Shown: piece after piece, positions 27,214 through 36,125 of the stretch
Position numbering within the stretch: position 1 is the stretch's first letter
How the letters are laid out: every line of letters starts with the position of its first letter
From: Stenotrophomonas rhizophila
Lineage (GTDB): Bacteria; Pseudomonadota; Gammaproteobacteria; Xanthomonadales; Xanthomonadaceae
NCBI RefSeq assembly: GCF_007667275.1
Contig: NZ_VDQT01000002.1
Location: 985,117 to 1,049,116, forward strand
Length of the DNA: 64,000 nt
Reading direction: 5' to 3'
Translations under genes and position numbers: made by a program
The notes under the pieces: generated by a model
What the model was told of the DNA's origin: nothing
The model's database searches: none
What the model saw: the letters and a program-made list of their open reading frames with translations, nothing else

Positions 27214-27744
27214 ATGACCACGTCCCGCACCGCTCTCCGTACTGCTTCCGTGCTCGCGCTCGGCGTCGCGCTGTCCGCCTGCATGTCGACGCCGCCGCCG
27301 GTGAAGCCGCCGGTGGATACCACCACGCCGGCCCAGCGCATGGCCGCCGTGGACGCCAGCGCCGGCAAGGACGACAAGGAGCTGGACGTGCAGCCGCTGC
27401 GCGATGCCGCAGTCGAAGACCTGCGCGTGGCAGCCCGGGCCAAGCGCCAGGCCAATGACCTGGCCGGCGCCGCGGAGGCGCTGGACCAGGCGCTGCAGAT
27501 TTCCGAAGGCGACCCCTCGATCCTGCAGGATCGCGCGGAAATCGCCCTGCTGCAGGGCGACTGGGCTGCAGCCGAAACGCTGGCGCGCAAGTCGGTGGAG
27601 CTGGGTTCGAAGACCGGTCCGCTGTGCCGCCGCCATTGGGCCACCATCGAACAGGCGCGCCTGGCGCGCGGCGAGAAGGAAAACGCGGTGTCGGCGCATG
27701 CGCAGCTGGAAGGCTGCACCGTGCCGGGCATCAAGCGGTACTGA
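27214..27744 (+). CDS. TPR-containing lipoprotein
   Basis: 176 residues from the ATG at 27214, chosen because it gives a proper lipoprotein signal (ALRTASVLALGVALSAC) and has AAGGCAGG upstream. An ATG at 27187 would overlap the mrcB stop by 4 nt. After a Pro-rich linker, residues about 65-150 form TPR-like helices (RQANDLAGAAEALDQAL, QDRAEIALLQGDWAAAE). Its place directly after mrcB suggests an activator or partner of PBP1B, as LpoB is in enterics. That role is inference only, since the sequence does not resemble LpoB. Confidence 0.7.
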   Translation: MTTSRTALRTASVLALGVALSACMSTPPPVKPPVDTTTPAQRMAAVDASAGKDDKELDVQPLRDAAVEDLRVAARAKRQANDLAGAAEALDQALQISEGDPSILQDRAEIALLQGDWAAAETLARKSVELGSKTGPLCRRHWATIEQARLARGEKENAVSAHAQLEGCTVPGIKRY

Positions 27745-27795
27745 CGGCACCGCGGCGGGGCAGAGCCCCGCTCGACGGGCGGGTATCATTACGCC

Positions 27796-29841
27796 ATGTC
27801 CCGCCTTGCCCATGCCAGCAGCGAAGCCCTCAGCGAGGGTGGAACGCTCGCCAGCCAACTCGATGCGTTCGTCGCGCGACCGGCGCAGCTGCGCCTGACC
27901 ACCGCGATCGCCGAGGCCTTCGACCAGCGCGAGGTGCTGCTGGCCGAGGCTGGCACCGGCACCGGCAAGACCTTCGCCTACCTGGTGCCCGCGCTGCTGT
28001 CCGGGCTGAAGACGATCATTTCCACGGGCACCCGCGCGCTGCAGGACCAGCTGTACCACCGCGACCTGCCGCGGGTCCGCGCGGCACTCGGGACCGGTCA
28101 CAGCAGCGCGCTGCTCAAGGGCCGCTCCAATTACCTGTGCCGCTACCGCCTGCAGCAGGCGCGTGGCGAGCCGCGGTTCACCTCGCCGCAGGACGTAGCG
28201 CTGTTCCAGCGCATCCTGGCGTGGTCGGGGCGCACCCGGTACGGCGACATGGCCGAACTGGAAGCACTGCCCGACGATTCGCCGCTGTACCCGATGGTGA
28301 CTTCCACGGTCGACAACTGCCTGGGCACCGAGTGCCCGTTCTGGCACGACTGCTTCGTGGTCCAGGCGCGGCAGCGGGCGCAGGCGGCCGACGTGGTGGT
28401 GGTCAACCACCACCTGCTGCTGGCCGACCTGGCGCTCAAGCAGGAGGGATTCGGCGAGATCCTGCCGGGTGCGCAGGCGTTCGTCATCGACGAAGCGCAC
28501 CAGTTGCCGGAGCTGGCCGCCGCGTTCTTCGGCGAAGGATTCGGCATGCGCCCGTGGCAGGAACTGGCCCGCGACTGCCTGGCCGAAAGCCGCAGCGTGG
28601 CCGGTGCCCAGGCCGCGCTGCAGGCGCACGCCGGCGCGCTCGAACAGACCCTGCGCGAACTGCGCACGGCGATGGACGGGCTGCCGGCGCGCGGCACCCA
28701 GTGGCGCGCGCTGGCCGTACCGCAGGTACGCGACGGCTTCGATGCGGCGATGAGTGCGCTGACCGGATTGCGCGACGTGCTGGACGGCGTGCGCACGACA
28801 TCGCCGGGGCTGGATGCATGCCATGCGCGGGCGCTGGAGGCGGTGTCGCGGCTCGCGCGCTGGCTCGGCGACGATGCCCCGCTACTGGACTTCGACGCCG
28901 ACCCCGAACAGGCGCCCGCAGCAGCAGAGGTGCTGTGGTACGAGCTGACCCCGCGCGGCTTCCGCTGCCAGCGCACGCCGATGGACGTGTCCGGGCCGCT
29001 GCGTGAGCACCGCGAGCGTTCGATGGCGGCCTGGGTGTTCACCTCGGCCACGCTGACCGTGGACGGGCAGTTCGCGCATATCGCCCAGCGGCTGGGGCTG
29101 GACGATCCGATCACCCTGCTGCAGCCCAGTCCGTTCGACTGGAGCCGACAGGCGCTGTGCTACCTGCCTGCCGGCCTGCCGGATCCGGCCGCGCGGGGTT
29201 TCGGGACGGCACTGATCGGCGCGCTGACACCGGTGCTGGAAGCGTCCGGCGGCCGCGCGTTCCTGCTGTTCGCCTCGCACCGCGCGCTGCGCGAGGCCGC
29301 AGAGGCGCTGCGCGATGCGCCGTGGCCGCTGTTCGTGCAGGGGGAGGCGCCGCGCGCAACGCTGCTGCAGCGTTTCCGCGACTCGGGCAATGGCGTGCTG
29401 CTGGGTTCTGCCAGCTTCCGCGAAGGCGTGGACGTGGTTGGCGATGCACTGAGCGTGGTGGTGATCGACAAGCTGCCGTTCGCCGCGCCCGACGATCCGG
29501 TGTTCGAAGCGCGGCTGGATGCGATACGCCGCGACGGCGGCAATCCGTTCCGCGATGAGCAGCTGCCGCAGGCGGTGATCGCGCTCAAGCAGGGCGTGGG
29601 CCGGCTGATCCGCAGCGAGACCGACCGCGGCGTGCTGGTGCTGTGCGATCCGCGGCTGGTGAGCCGGGGCTACGGCCGTACCTTCCTGGATTCGCTGCCG
29701 CCGTTCCGGCGTACCCGCTCGCTGGACGATGTGCGCGGCTTCTTTGCGCCACAATGGGGCATCGACACGGCCGACGTTCCGGTGGCCCCGGTGGTCGCTG
29801 CGGCGCCGCACGACGATGTCTTTCCCACTTCCCTGTTCTGA
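27796..29841 (+). CDS. yoaA: DinG/YoaA-type ATP-dependent DNA helicase
   Basis: 681 residues. Superfamily 2 XPD-like helicase: Walker A EAGTGTGKTFAY (about 47-58), four cysteines of a probable 4Fe-4S domain (LCRYRLQQ, NCLGTECPFWHDC), DEAH box FVIDEAHQLPE, and C-terminal motifs VVVIDKLPFAAP and QGVGRLIRSETDRG. The length and the immediate tsaB neighbour favour YoaA over DinG; in E. coli yoaA is also near tsaB. YoaA helps tolerate DNA damage and binds the chi subunit of Pol III. Confidence 0.88.
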   Translation: MSRLAHASSEALSEGGTLASQLDAFVARPAQLRLTTAIAEAFDQREVLLAEAGTGTGKTFAYLVPALLSGLKTIISTGTRALQDQLYHRDLPRVRAALGTGHSSALLKGRSNYLCRYRLQQARGEPRFTSPQDVALFQRILAWSGRTRYGDMAELEALPDDSPLYPMVTSTVDNCLGTECPFWHDCFVVQARQRAQAADVVVVNHHLLLADLALKQEGFGEILPGAQAFVIDEAHQLPELAAAFFGEGFGMRPWQELARDCLAESRSVAGAQAALQAHAGALEQTLRELRTAMDGLPARGTQWRALAVPQVRDGFDAAMSALTGLRDVLDGVRTTSPGLDACHARALEAVSRLARWLGDDAPLLDFDADPEQAPAAAEVLWYELTPRGFRCQRTPMDVSGPLREHRERSMAAWVFTSATLTVDGQFAHIAQRLGLDDPITLLQPSPFDWSRQALCYLPAGLPDPAARGFGTALIGALTPVLEASGGRAFLLFASHRALREAAEALRDAPWPLFVQGEAPRATLLQRFRDSGNGVLLGSASFREGVDVVGDALSVVVIDKLPFAAPDDPVFEARLDAIRRDGGNPFRDEQLPQAVIALKQGVGRLIRSETDRGVLVLCDPRLVSRGYGRTFLDSLPPFRRTRSLDDVRGFFAPQWGIDTADVPVAPVVAAAPHDDVFPTSLF

Positions 29842-29846
29842 CCTTC

Positions 29847-30551
29847 ATGAAACTGCTCGCCTTTGAAACCGCCACCGAAGCCTGTTCCGTTGCCCTGTAC
29901 GTGGACGGGCAGGTGCATGATCGCTTCGAGATCGCGCCGCGCCGGCACGCCGAACTGAGCCTGCCGTGGGCGGAGGCGCTGCTCGCCGAGGCCGGGCTGG
30001 CGCGCTCGCAGCTGGATGCGATCGCGCTCGGGCGCGGACCGGGCGCGTTCACCGGCGTGCGGCTGGCGATCGCCATCGCCCAGGGCATCGCGCTGGCGTT
30101 GGACCGTCCCTTGATTCCGGTATCCACCCTGCAGGTGCTGGCGCTGCGCGCACCGACCGATGCCACCCACGTGCTGGCCAGCATCGATGCGCGCATGGGG
30201 GAGGTCTACGTGGCCCGGCAGGTGCGCGTGGGCGGGCAGTGGCAGCTGCAGGGCGAGGAACAGGTGTGCGCGCCGGAAGCGGTGACGTTGCCTGATGGCA
30301 GCCGCTGGTTCGGAGTAGGCACCGGGTTCGGCGCGGCCGAAGGCGCGCTGGCGACCCGGTTGGCCGATCAGCTGGCCGGTGTCGATGCGCAGGCCCTGCC
30401 GCGCGCATCGGATCTGTTGACCCTGGCGGTACCGATGTTCGAACGCGGCGAAGCGCTGGCCCCGGAGCTGGTCGAACCGGCCTACCTGCGCAACAACGTG
30501 GCCTTGACCCTGGTCGAACAGCAGGCTGCGCGGGCGGCTAGACAGGGCTAA
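29847..30551 (+). CDS. tsaB: tRNA t6A biosynthesis protein TsaB
   Basis: 234 residues. The ASKHA-fold N-terminus LAFETATEACSVAL and the signature AIALGRGPGAFTGVRLAIAIAQGIA match TsaB (YeaZ). TsaB is the scaffold of the TsaBDE complex that adds threonylcarbamoyl to A37 of ANN-decoding tRNAs. It has no catalytic role and no metal-binding HxxxH, as expected. It starts 5 nt after the yoaA stop, so the two are probably cotranscribed. Its end lies 4 nt from the end of the convergent TonB-like gene. Confidence 0.93.
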   Translation: MKLLAFETATEACSVALYVDGQVHDRFEIAPRRHAELSLPWAEALLAEAGLARSQLDAIALGRGPGAFTGVRLAIAIAQGIALALDRPLIPVSTLQVLALRAPTDATHVLASIDARMGEVYVARQVRVGGQWQLQGEEQVCAPEAVTLPDGSRWFGVGTGFGAAEGALATRLADQLAGVDAQALPRASDLLTLAVPMFERGEALAPELVEPAYLRNNVALTLVEQQAARAARQG

Positions 30552-30555
30552 CCGG

Positions 30556-31443
30556 TCACCGGTCGTCGCGCAGTTCCCCGCCCGGCGAAAACACCCAGGT
30601 CCGGGTCACCTGCAGGATGTCCACGCCGTCATCGGTCTTCGGCAACGGTGGGAACGGCTGCGCCAGCCGGACCACCCGCAGCGCGGTTTCGTCCAGCAGC
30701 GGAGTACCGCTGCTGCGCAGGATGCGGCTGCTTTCCACGCTGCCGTCGCGGCGCACGCCCACGGTGATCACCACCTGGCCGCCGAGCCGACGCTGGCGTG
30801 CCTCATCCGGGTAATTCAGGTTGCCGACCCGTTCGGCCCGGTCCACCCAGGCGCGCAGGTAGTTGGCGTAGGCGTACTCGCGCGTGCTGGCCGAGACGAA
30901 CTTACGGTTCGGGCGCTTGGCGTACTGCGCCGAACGCAGGTGCACTTCGGCGGCCAGTCGCGCCATCTCCGCATTACGCTGCTCGCGCGCGGTCGGGGCG
31001 GCGTCCGGCTGCGGGGTGTCCGGCAGCGGCTGCGTCTGCGCCTTCGCCACCTGGTCGGGACTGTTGCGGCTGGCCACTACCCGTGCCTGCGGCGGCGGCG
31101 GTCGCGCCGCGTCCTGGCGCTGCTGCGGCACCGGCGACAGGCCGGCCTGTGGCTGCGGCACGATCCCGGCCTGGTTGTCGCGCGGGCGTTGCGCCTTGTC
31201 GTGGTCGCCGCCGCCCTGCTGGCTGGCCTGGGCCAGGAAGTCGGCCTGCTTGGGCGTCAGCGGCGTCTGGGTCTGGCTGAAGATCACATCCAGGGTCGGC
31301 ACGAGCGCGGCGTTGTCGCTGACCGCAAAGCCCACCCCCAGGATCAGCAGCGCATGCACCAGCAGCGACAGCGCCAGGGTCGCGCCCAAGCGCTGCGATT
31401 CGTGGGCCTGCAGCGGCACCCTCGGATCGACCACCGTGCTCAT
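30556..31443 (-). CDS. TonB-like energy transducer / cell-envelope protein
   Basis: 295 residues. A single N-terminal membrane anchor (LALSLLVHALLILGVGFAV) carries the SLLVH pattern of TonB proteins. A Gln/Pro-rich periplasmic linker follows, then a TonB C-terminal domain: YANYLRAWVDRAERVGNLNYP, GGQVVITVGVRRDGSVESSR and LDETALRVVRLAQPFPPLP. It starts inside the gshB stop (4-nt overlap) and is last in a gshB-tonB-like operon. No ExbB/ExbD genes are nearby. This gshB-linked TonB paralogue is conserved next to pilG in several gammaproteobacteria. Its receptor partner is unknown. Confidence 0.85.
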   Translation of the reverse strand: MSTVVDPRVPLQAHESQRLGATLALSLLVHALLILGVGFAVSDNAALVPTLDVIFSQTQTPLTPKQADFLAQASQQGGGDHDKAQRPRDNQAGIVPQPQAGLSPVPQQRQDAARPPPPQARVVASRNSPDQVAKAQTQPLPDTPQPDAAPTAREQRNAEMARLAAEVHLRSAQYAKRPNRKFVSASTREYAYANYLRAWVDRAERVGNLNYPDEARQRRLGGQVVITVGVRRDGSVESSRILRSSGTPLLDETALRVVRLAQPFPPLPKTDDGVDILQVTRTWVFSPGGELRDDR

Positions 31444-32390
31444 CGCGGCAGGCTGGCCTCGATCGCATCGAACAGGGTGCCGGCGATGTTCAGGCCGAAC
31501 TGCGCATCCAGCTCGCGCACGCAGGTGGGGCTGGTGACATTGACCTCGGTCAGGTAGTCGCCGATCACGTCCAGGCCGACGAAGCGCATGCCCCGGCGTT
31601 TCATTTCCGGCCCCACCTGGGCGGCGATCCAACGGTCGCGCTCGCTCAACGGACGGCCTTCGCCGCGGCCGCCGGCGGCCAGGTTGCCGCGGAACTCGTC
31701 GCCCTGCGGGATGCGCGCCAGGCAGTAGTCCACCGGCTCGCCATCGACCAGCAAGATGCGCTTGTCGCCGGCGGTGATGTCCGGGATGAACTTCTGCGCC
31801 AGGGCCAGCTTGCGCTCGCCGTCGGTCAGCGTTTCCAGGATCACGTTGAGGTTGGGGTCGCCGGTGCCGCTGCGGAAGATCGAACGCCCGCCCATGCCGT
31901 CCAGCGGCTTGAGCACGGCCTGGCCGTGTTCGAGCACGAACGCCTTCAGGTCGGCATGGCGACGGCTGACCAGGGTCGGCGGGCAGCACTGCGGGAACAG
32001 CAGGGCGGCAAGCTTCTCGTTGTAGTCGCGCAGGCCCCGCGGGTCGTTGACCACCAGCGCCCCGGCCTGCTGGGCCACGCCCAGCACCTGCGTGTCATAG
32101 ATGAATTCGGCGTCGACCGGCGGATCCTTGCGCATCAGGACCACCTGGCCGGGGCCGAACGTGGTCTGGCTGAATTCGCCAAGCGTGAACCAGTCACTTT
32201 TGTCGTCGCGCACCTGCAGCGGCGCGGTGCGGGCCACCGCCACGCCGTCGCGCAGCGCCAGGCCGCCGGGGCTGACGTAGTGCAGGGCGTGGCCACGGCG
32301 CTGCGCTTCCAGCAGCATGGCGAACGTGGTGTCCTTGGCGATCTTGATATGGGCGATGGGGTCCATCACCACGATGACATTCAACGGCAT
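31440..32390 (-). CDS. gshB: Glutathione synthetase
   Basis: 316 residues, the same length as E. coli GshB. ATP-grasp enzyme: N-terminal VIVVMDPIAHIKIAKDTTFA, nucleotide-binding VLKPLDGMGGRSIFR, metal/substrate motifs LARIPQGDEFRGNLAAGG and FVGLDVIGDYLTEVNVTSPT. It joins gamma-glutamylcysteine and glycine with ATP hydrolysis. It is divergent from pilG, an arrangement shared with other pseudomonad-type genomes, where gshB borders the pil-chp operon. Confidence 0.96.
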   Translation of the reverse strand: MPLNVIVVMDPIAHIKIAKDTTFAMLLEAQRRGHALHYVSPGGLALRDGVAVARTAPLQVRDDKSDWFTLGEFSQTTFGPGQVVLMRKDPPVDAEFIYDTQVLGVAQQAGALVVNDPRGLRDYNEKLAALLFPQCCPPTLVSRRHADLKAFVLEHGQAVLKPLDGMGGRSIFRSGTGDPNLNVILETLTDGERKLALAQKFIPDITAGDKRILLVDGEPVDYCLARIPQGDEFRGNLAAGGRGEGRPLSERDRWIAAQVGPEMKRRGMRFVGLDVIGDYLTEVNVTSPTCVRELDAQFGLNIAGTLFDAIEASLPR

Positions 32391-32638
32391 GGTCGCAACC
32401 TGGCGGGCAGGCGCTGATGGTAGCGGCAATGCGCCCGCGCTGCCTGCCCCGGGCGGCGGAACGCAGCATCCGGCGTCTTCACGCTTTGCGCAGTTCCGGC
32501 CCCGGTGGCGGCCCGGGAGGCGTGTCTGGCGCGGCTTGGGAAGCACACCCTTGATGACGGCCGCGTGGTGGGATATAGATACGCTTTCGCAGCGGCGCCG
32601 GACCAAAGCAGAAGCGTCGCGCGCTCGGGGAAAAGGTA
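32391..32638. promoter_or_regulatory. Divergent gshB / pilG intergenic region
   Basis: A 248-bp gap between the gshB and pilG starts must hold promoters for both the gshB-tonB-like operon and the pil-chp operon. An AT-rich patch GGGATATAGATACG near 32568-32582 is the best -10-like candidate for pilG. I see no convincing -35, inverted repeat or sigma-54 site. AAAAGGTAATG gives a usable ribosome site just before the pilG ATG at 32639. Confidence 0.4.
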
Positions 32639-33040
32639 ATGACTGAAAACATGACTGCGGGTGGGGAACTCGCAGGGCTCAGGGTCATGGTCATCGACGA
32701 TTCGAAGACCATTCGACGTACCGCTGAAACACTGCTCAAGCGCGAAGGCTGCGAGGTGGTGACGGCGAACGATGGTTTCGAGGCGTTGGCCAAGATTGCC
32801 GACCAACAGCCGCAGATCATCTTCGTCGACATCATGATGCCCCGCCTGGACGGCTATCAGACCTGCGCGCTGATCAAGAACAACCAGTTGTTCAAGTCCA
32901 CGCCGGTGATCATGCTGTCCTCCAAGGACGGCCTGTTCGACAAGGCGCGCGGGCGCATCGTCGGCTCGGAGCAGTACCTGACCAAGCCTTTCACGCGTGA
33001 AGAACTGCTGGGTGCCATCCGCACATACGTAAACGCCTGA
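32639..33040 (+). CDS. pilG: Type IV pilus response regulator PilG
   Basis: 133 residues, a single receiver domain. Acidic pair D20/D21 (MVIDDSKTIRRTAE), phospho-acceptor D64 (IIFVDIMMPRLDGYQ), Ser switch in MLSSKDG and Lys in YLTKPFTREEL. PilG acts in the Pil-Chp chemosensory system, promoting pilus extension and, in Pseudomonas, cAMP synthesis. First gene of a tightly packed operon; pilH follows 18 nt later. Confidence 0.95.
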   Translation: MTENMTAGGELAGLRVMVIDDSKTIRRTAETLLKREGCEVVTANDGFEALAKIADQQPQIIFVDIMMPRLDGYQTCALIKNNQLFKSTPVIMLSSKDGLFDKARGRIVGSEQYLTKPFTREELLGAIRTYVNA

Positions 33041-33058
33041 CCAGGGGGGAAAGGCACA

Positions 33059-33421
33059 ATGGCTCGAATCGTTCTGATCGAGGACTCACCGACCGACCGG
33101 GCGGTGTTCATCCAATGGTTGACCAAGGCCGGGCACGAAGTGCTCGAGGCCAGCAACGCCGAGGACGGGATCAAGCTCGTACAGGAACACCACCCGCAGC
33201 TGGTGCTGATGGACGTGGTGCTTCCGGGCATGAGCGGCTTCCAGGCCACCCGCGCGCTTAACCGCGACGAGAAGACCAAGTCGATCCCGGTCATCATCGT
33301 CAGCACCAAGGCGATGGAAACCGACAAGGCCTGGGGGCTGCGCCAGGGGGCGGCTGCCTACATGGTCAAGCCACCGCGCGAGGACGAGCTGATCGCGCAG
33401 ATCAACCAACTGGTGTCCTGA
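33059..33421 (+). CDS. pilH: Type IV pilus response regulator PilH
   Basis: 120 residues, a single receiver with acidic pair E8/D9 (IVLIEDSPTDRAVF), phospho-acceptor D52 (LVLMDVVLPGMSGFQ), and the Thr-containing switch VSTKAMETD. The Lys-Pro-Pro motif (MVKPPREDEL) is typical of PilH. It works opposite to or alongside PilG, often as a phosphate sink or a retraction regulator. Its stop overlaps the pilI start by 1 nt. Confidence 0.94.
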   Translation: MARIVLIEDSPTDRAVFIQWLTKAGHEVLEASNAEDGIKLVQEHHPQLVLMDVVLPGMSGFQATRALNRDEKTKSIPVIIVSTKAMETDKAWGLRQGAAAYMVKPPREDELIAQINQLVS

Positions 33422-33951
33422 TGCGTTCTCCCTTCGACATCCTTGAAGCCTACGAACGGCGCAGCCTGGCCCATGCGGTGCAGCTGCCCGAGCGGCAGTT
33501 CTCCCAGGACCTGTGGCGCGGCGTCGGCTATCGGGTCGGCAAGCGCCACCTGGTGTCGGACTTCCGCGAAGTGGTGGAAATCGTCCCGATGCCGCCGATC
33601 ACTCCGGTGCCCGGCGCACAGCCGTGGCTGCTGGGCGTGGGCAACCTGCGCGGCAACCTGTTCCCGGTGGTCGACCTGAAGTACTTCATGGAAGGCGAGC
33701 GCACCGTGCAGCAGGAAGGCCAGCGCGTGCTGATCATGCGCCAGGCCGGCGGTGACGTGGCCCTGACCATCGACGAGCTGTTCGGACAGCGCAGCTTCGA
33801 GCTGGAGCAGGACACCGGCATCGGCGAACTGGCCAGCGGCCGCTATGCCCATTTCGTCGACCGCGCCTTCCACGGCGACGGGCGCGACTGGGGCGTGTTC
33901 TCGCTGTCGCTGTTGTCGCGTACCCCCGAATTCAGGCAGGCCGCGGCATGA
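33421..33951 (+). CDS. pilI: CheW-like adaptor PilI
   Basis: 176 residues, a single CheW domain (PWLLGVGNLRGNLFPVVDLK, VLIMRQAGGDVALTIDELFG). It couples the receptor PilJ to the kinase ChpA. Overlaps the pilH stop by one base (TGATG), implying translational coupling. pilJ starts 43 nt downstream. Confidence 0.93.
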   Translation: MRSPFDILEAYERRSLAHAVQLPERQFSQDLWRGVGYRVGKRHLVSDFREVVEIVPMPPITPVPGAQPWLLGVGNLRGNLFPVVDLKYFMEGERTVQQEGQRVLIMRQAGGDVALTIDELFGQRSFELEQDTGIGELASGRYAHFVDRAFHGDGRDWGVFSLSLLSRTPEFRQAAA

Positions 33952-33994
33952 ACGCTGCTGCCTTCCTTACCGTATTGAAGATCGAGGTTGAACG

Positions 33995-36031
33995 ATGAGT
34001 ACTTCTTCGGAAACCGCCAAGGCCGGCAAGCTGGGCTCGGTAGGCACCAATTTCTGGCTGGGTCTGCTGGCCCTGTCGCTGATCGTGTTCGGCCTCAACA
34101 CCGGCGTGGCCACCTGGCAGGGCAGTCGCCTGGCCGGCGCCAGCACCGGCGCGGCCGACCTGCAGGTGCTGTCGCAGCAGCTGGCCAACCAGGGCCGTGA
34201 AGCGGTCTCGGGCAACGCCCAGGCCTTCACCGCCTTCAAGGACACCAAGACCCGCATCGAAAGCACCGTGAGCAGCCTGCAGGGCCGCTACGGCAGCGAA
34301 GCGAACGTGTCCGGCCCGCTCAACCAGCTCACCCAGACCTGGGAGCCGCTCGGCAAGAGCGCGGCGCAGCTGGTCGCCAGCGAACCGGCGGTACTGGCCC
34401 TGGCCGGCAACGCCAACAACTTCGTCAACGGCGTTCCGGCGCTGCAGGCCCAGCTCAATGAAGTGGTCCGCGCCATGTCGGCCGGCGGTGCGCCCGCGTC
34501 GCAGGTGTACAACGCGCTGCAGCAGGTCGTGGTGGTGGGCTCGATGGCCCGCCGCGTGACTGAAATGCGCGCCGGCGGTGGCAACGCCGCCGCCGCGGGC
34601 GACGCGCTGGCCCGCGACTCGGTGGTGTTCACCCAGGTGCTGGACGCGCTGCGCAACGGCAACGAGGAACTGGGCATCGCTCCGGTCCGCAACGCCGGCG
34701 CGCTGGCCGCGCTGGAGCAGTCGCAGAAGCAGTGGGACACCATGAAGCAGGACGCCGACGCGATCCTGGCCAGCTCGCGCCAGCTGTTCTCGGCGCAGTC
34801 CTCGGCCGCGGCGCTGACCGCCGGCTCGGGCAAGATGCTGGACGACAGCAAGAAGCTGTTCGAGGCCTTCTCCTCGTTCGGTTCGGTGCGCGACACCCGC
34901 CTGTTCCCGAACTTCTGGCTGGGCGTGATCTCCGGCGCGCTGTCGCTGATCGCCATCATCGGCTTCGTCAGCAGCACCGTGCGCAGCCGTTCGCGCGAAC
35001 AGGAACTGCGTTACCAGACCCAGGTGGAATTCAACAGCCGCAACCAGCAGGCGATCATGCGGCTGCTGGACGAAATCAGCTCGCTGGGTGAAGGCGACCT
35101 GACCGTGAAGGCCTCGGTGACCGAGGACATGACCGGCGCCATCGCCGACGCAATCAACTACGCCGTGGACGAACTGCGCCACCTGGTAACCACCATCAAC
35201 GACACCTCGGCCAAGGTCGCCGTGTCCACCCAGGAAACCCAGGCCACCGCCATGCAGCTGGCCGAAGCGGCCGGCCACCAGGCCAACCAGATCACCTCCG
35301 CATCGGACCGCATCGGCGAAATCGCATCGAGCATCGAACAGGTGTCGCGCAACTCGGCCGAGTCGGCCGACGTGGCGCAGCGCTCGGTGGTGATCGCCGC
35401 CGAAGGTGCCGGCGTGGTGCGCGAAACCATCCAGGGCATGGACCAGATCCGTGACCAGATCCAGGAAACCTCCAAGCGCATCAAGCGCCTGGGCGAGTCC
35501 TCGCAGGAAATCGGCTCGATCGTGGAACTGATCAACGACATTTCCGAGCAGACCAACATCCTGGCACTGAACGCGGCCGTGCAGGCAGCGTCGGCCGGTG
35601 AAGCCGGTCGCGGTTTCGCCGTGGTGGCCGACGAAGTGCAGCGCCTGGCAGAACGTACCTCCGGCGCGACCCGACGCATCGAAAACCTGGTCCAGGCGAT
35701 TCAGGCCGATACCAACGAAGCGGTCAGCTCGATGGAGCAGACCACCGCCGAAGTGGTGTCCGGTGCACGCCTGGCCGAAGACGCCGGTACTGCCCTGACC
35801 GAAATCGAACGCGTGTCCAACGCGCTCAACAACCTCATCAAAAACATCTCGATCGCCGCCCAGCAGCAGTCGTCCGCCGCCTCCGACATCACCCGCACCA
35901 TGGGCGTGATCCGTCAGATTACCGGCCAGACCTCGCAGGGTGCGGGACAGACCGCCGAGTCGATCGGTCATTTGGCACAGCTGGCGGCCGACCTGCGCCG
36001 CTCGGTTGCCGACTTCAAGCTGCCGGCGTGA
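33995..36031 (+). CDS. pilJ: Type IV pilus methyl-accepting chemoreceptor PilJ
   Basis: 678 residues. First membrane segment near residues 18-40 ([20 protein letters not shown]), an alpha-helical periplasmic part with two PilJ-type repeats, and a second membrane segment near 305-328 ([20 protein letters not shown]). A HAMP region and a long cytoplasmic coiled coil follow, with the conserved hairpin tip [20 protein letters not shown]. It senses a pilus-linked signal and controls ChpA. No CheR-like pilK gene follows it, unlike in Pseudomonas aeruginosa, and the next gene is chpA. Confidence 0.94.
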   Translation: MSTSSETAKAGKLGSVGTNFWLGLLALSLIVFGLNTGVATWQGSRLAGASTGAADLQVLSQQLANQGREAVSGNAQAFTAFKDTKTRIESTVSSLQGRYGSEANVSGPLNQLTQTWEPLGKSAAQLVASEPAVLALAGNANNFVNGVPALQAQLNEVVRAMSAGGAPASQVYNALQQVVVVGSMARRVTEMRAGGGNAAAAGDALARDSVVFTQVLDALRNGNEELGIAPVRNAGALAALEQSQKQWDTMKQDADAILASSRQLFSAQSSAAALTAGSGKMLDDSKKLFEAFSSFGSVRDTRLFPNFWLGVISGALSLIAIIGFVSSTVRSRSREQELRYQTQVEFNSRNQQAIMRLLDEISSLGEGDLTVKASVTEDMTGAIADAINYAVDELRHLVTTINDTSAKVAVSTQETQATAMQLAEAAGHQANQITSASDRIGEIASSIEQVSRNSAESADVAQRSVVIAAEGAGVVRETIQGMDQIRDQIQETSKRIKRLGESSQEIGSIVELINDISEQTNILALNAAVQAASAGEAGRGFAVVADEVQRLAERTSGATRRIENLVQAIQADTNEAVSSMEQTTAEVVSGARLAEDAGTALTEIERVSNALNNLIKNISIAAQQQSSAASDITRTMGVIRQITGQTSQGAGQTAESIGHLAQLAADLRRSVADFKLPA

Positions 36032-36125
36032 GCCGCGGGCAGGGCGGAGAGGGAAGGAATCAGCAGATGATGCATCGCGAGAAATCACAGCACGACACGC
36101 GCGCGCCCCTGCCGGGAGAACCGGC

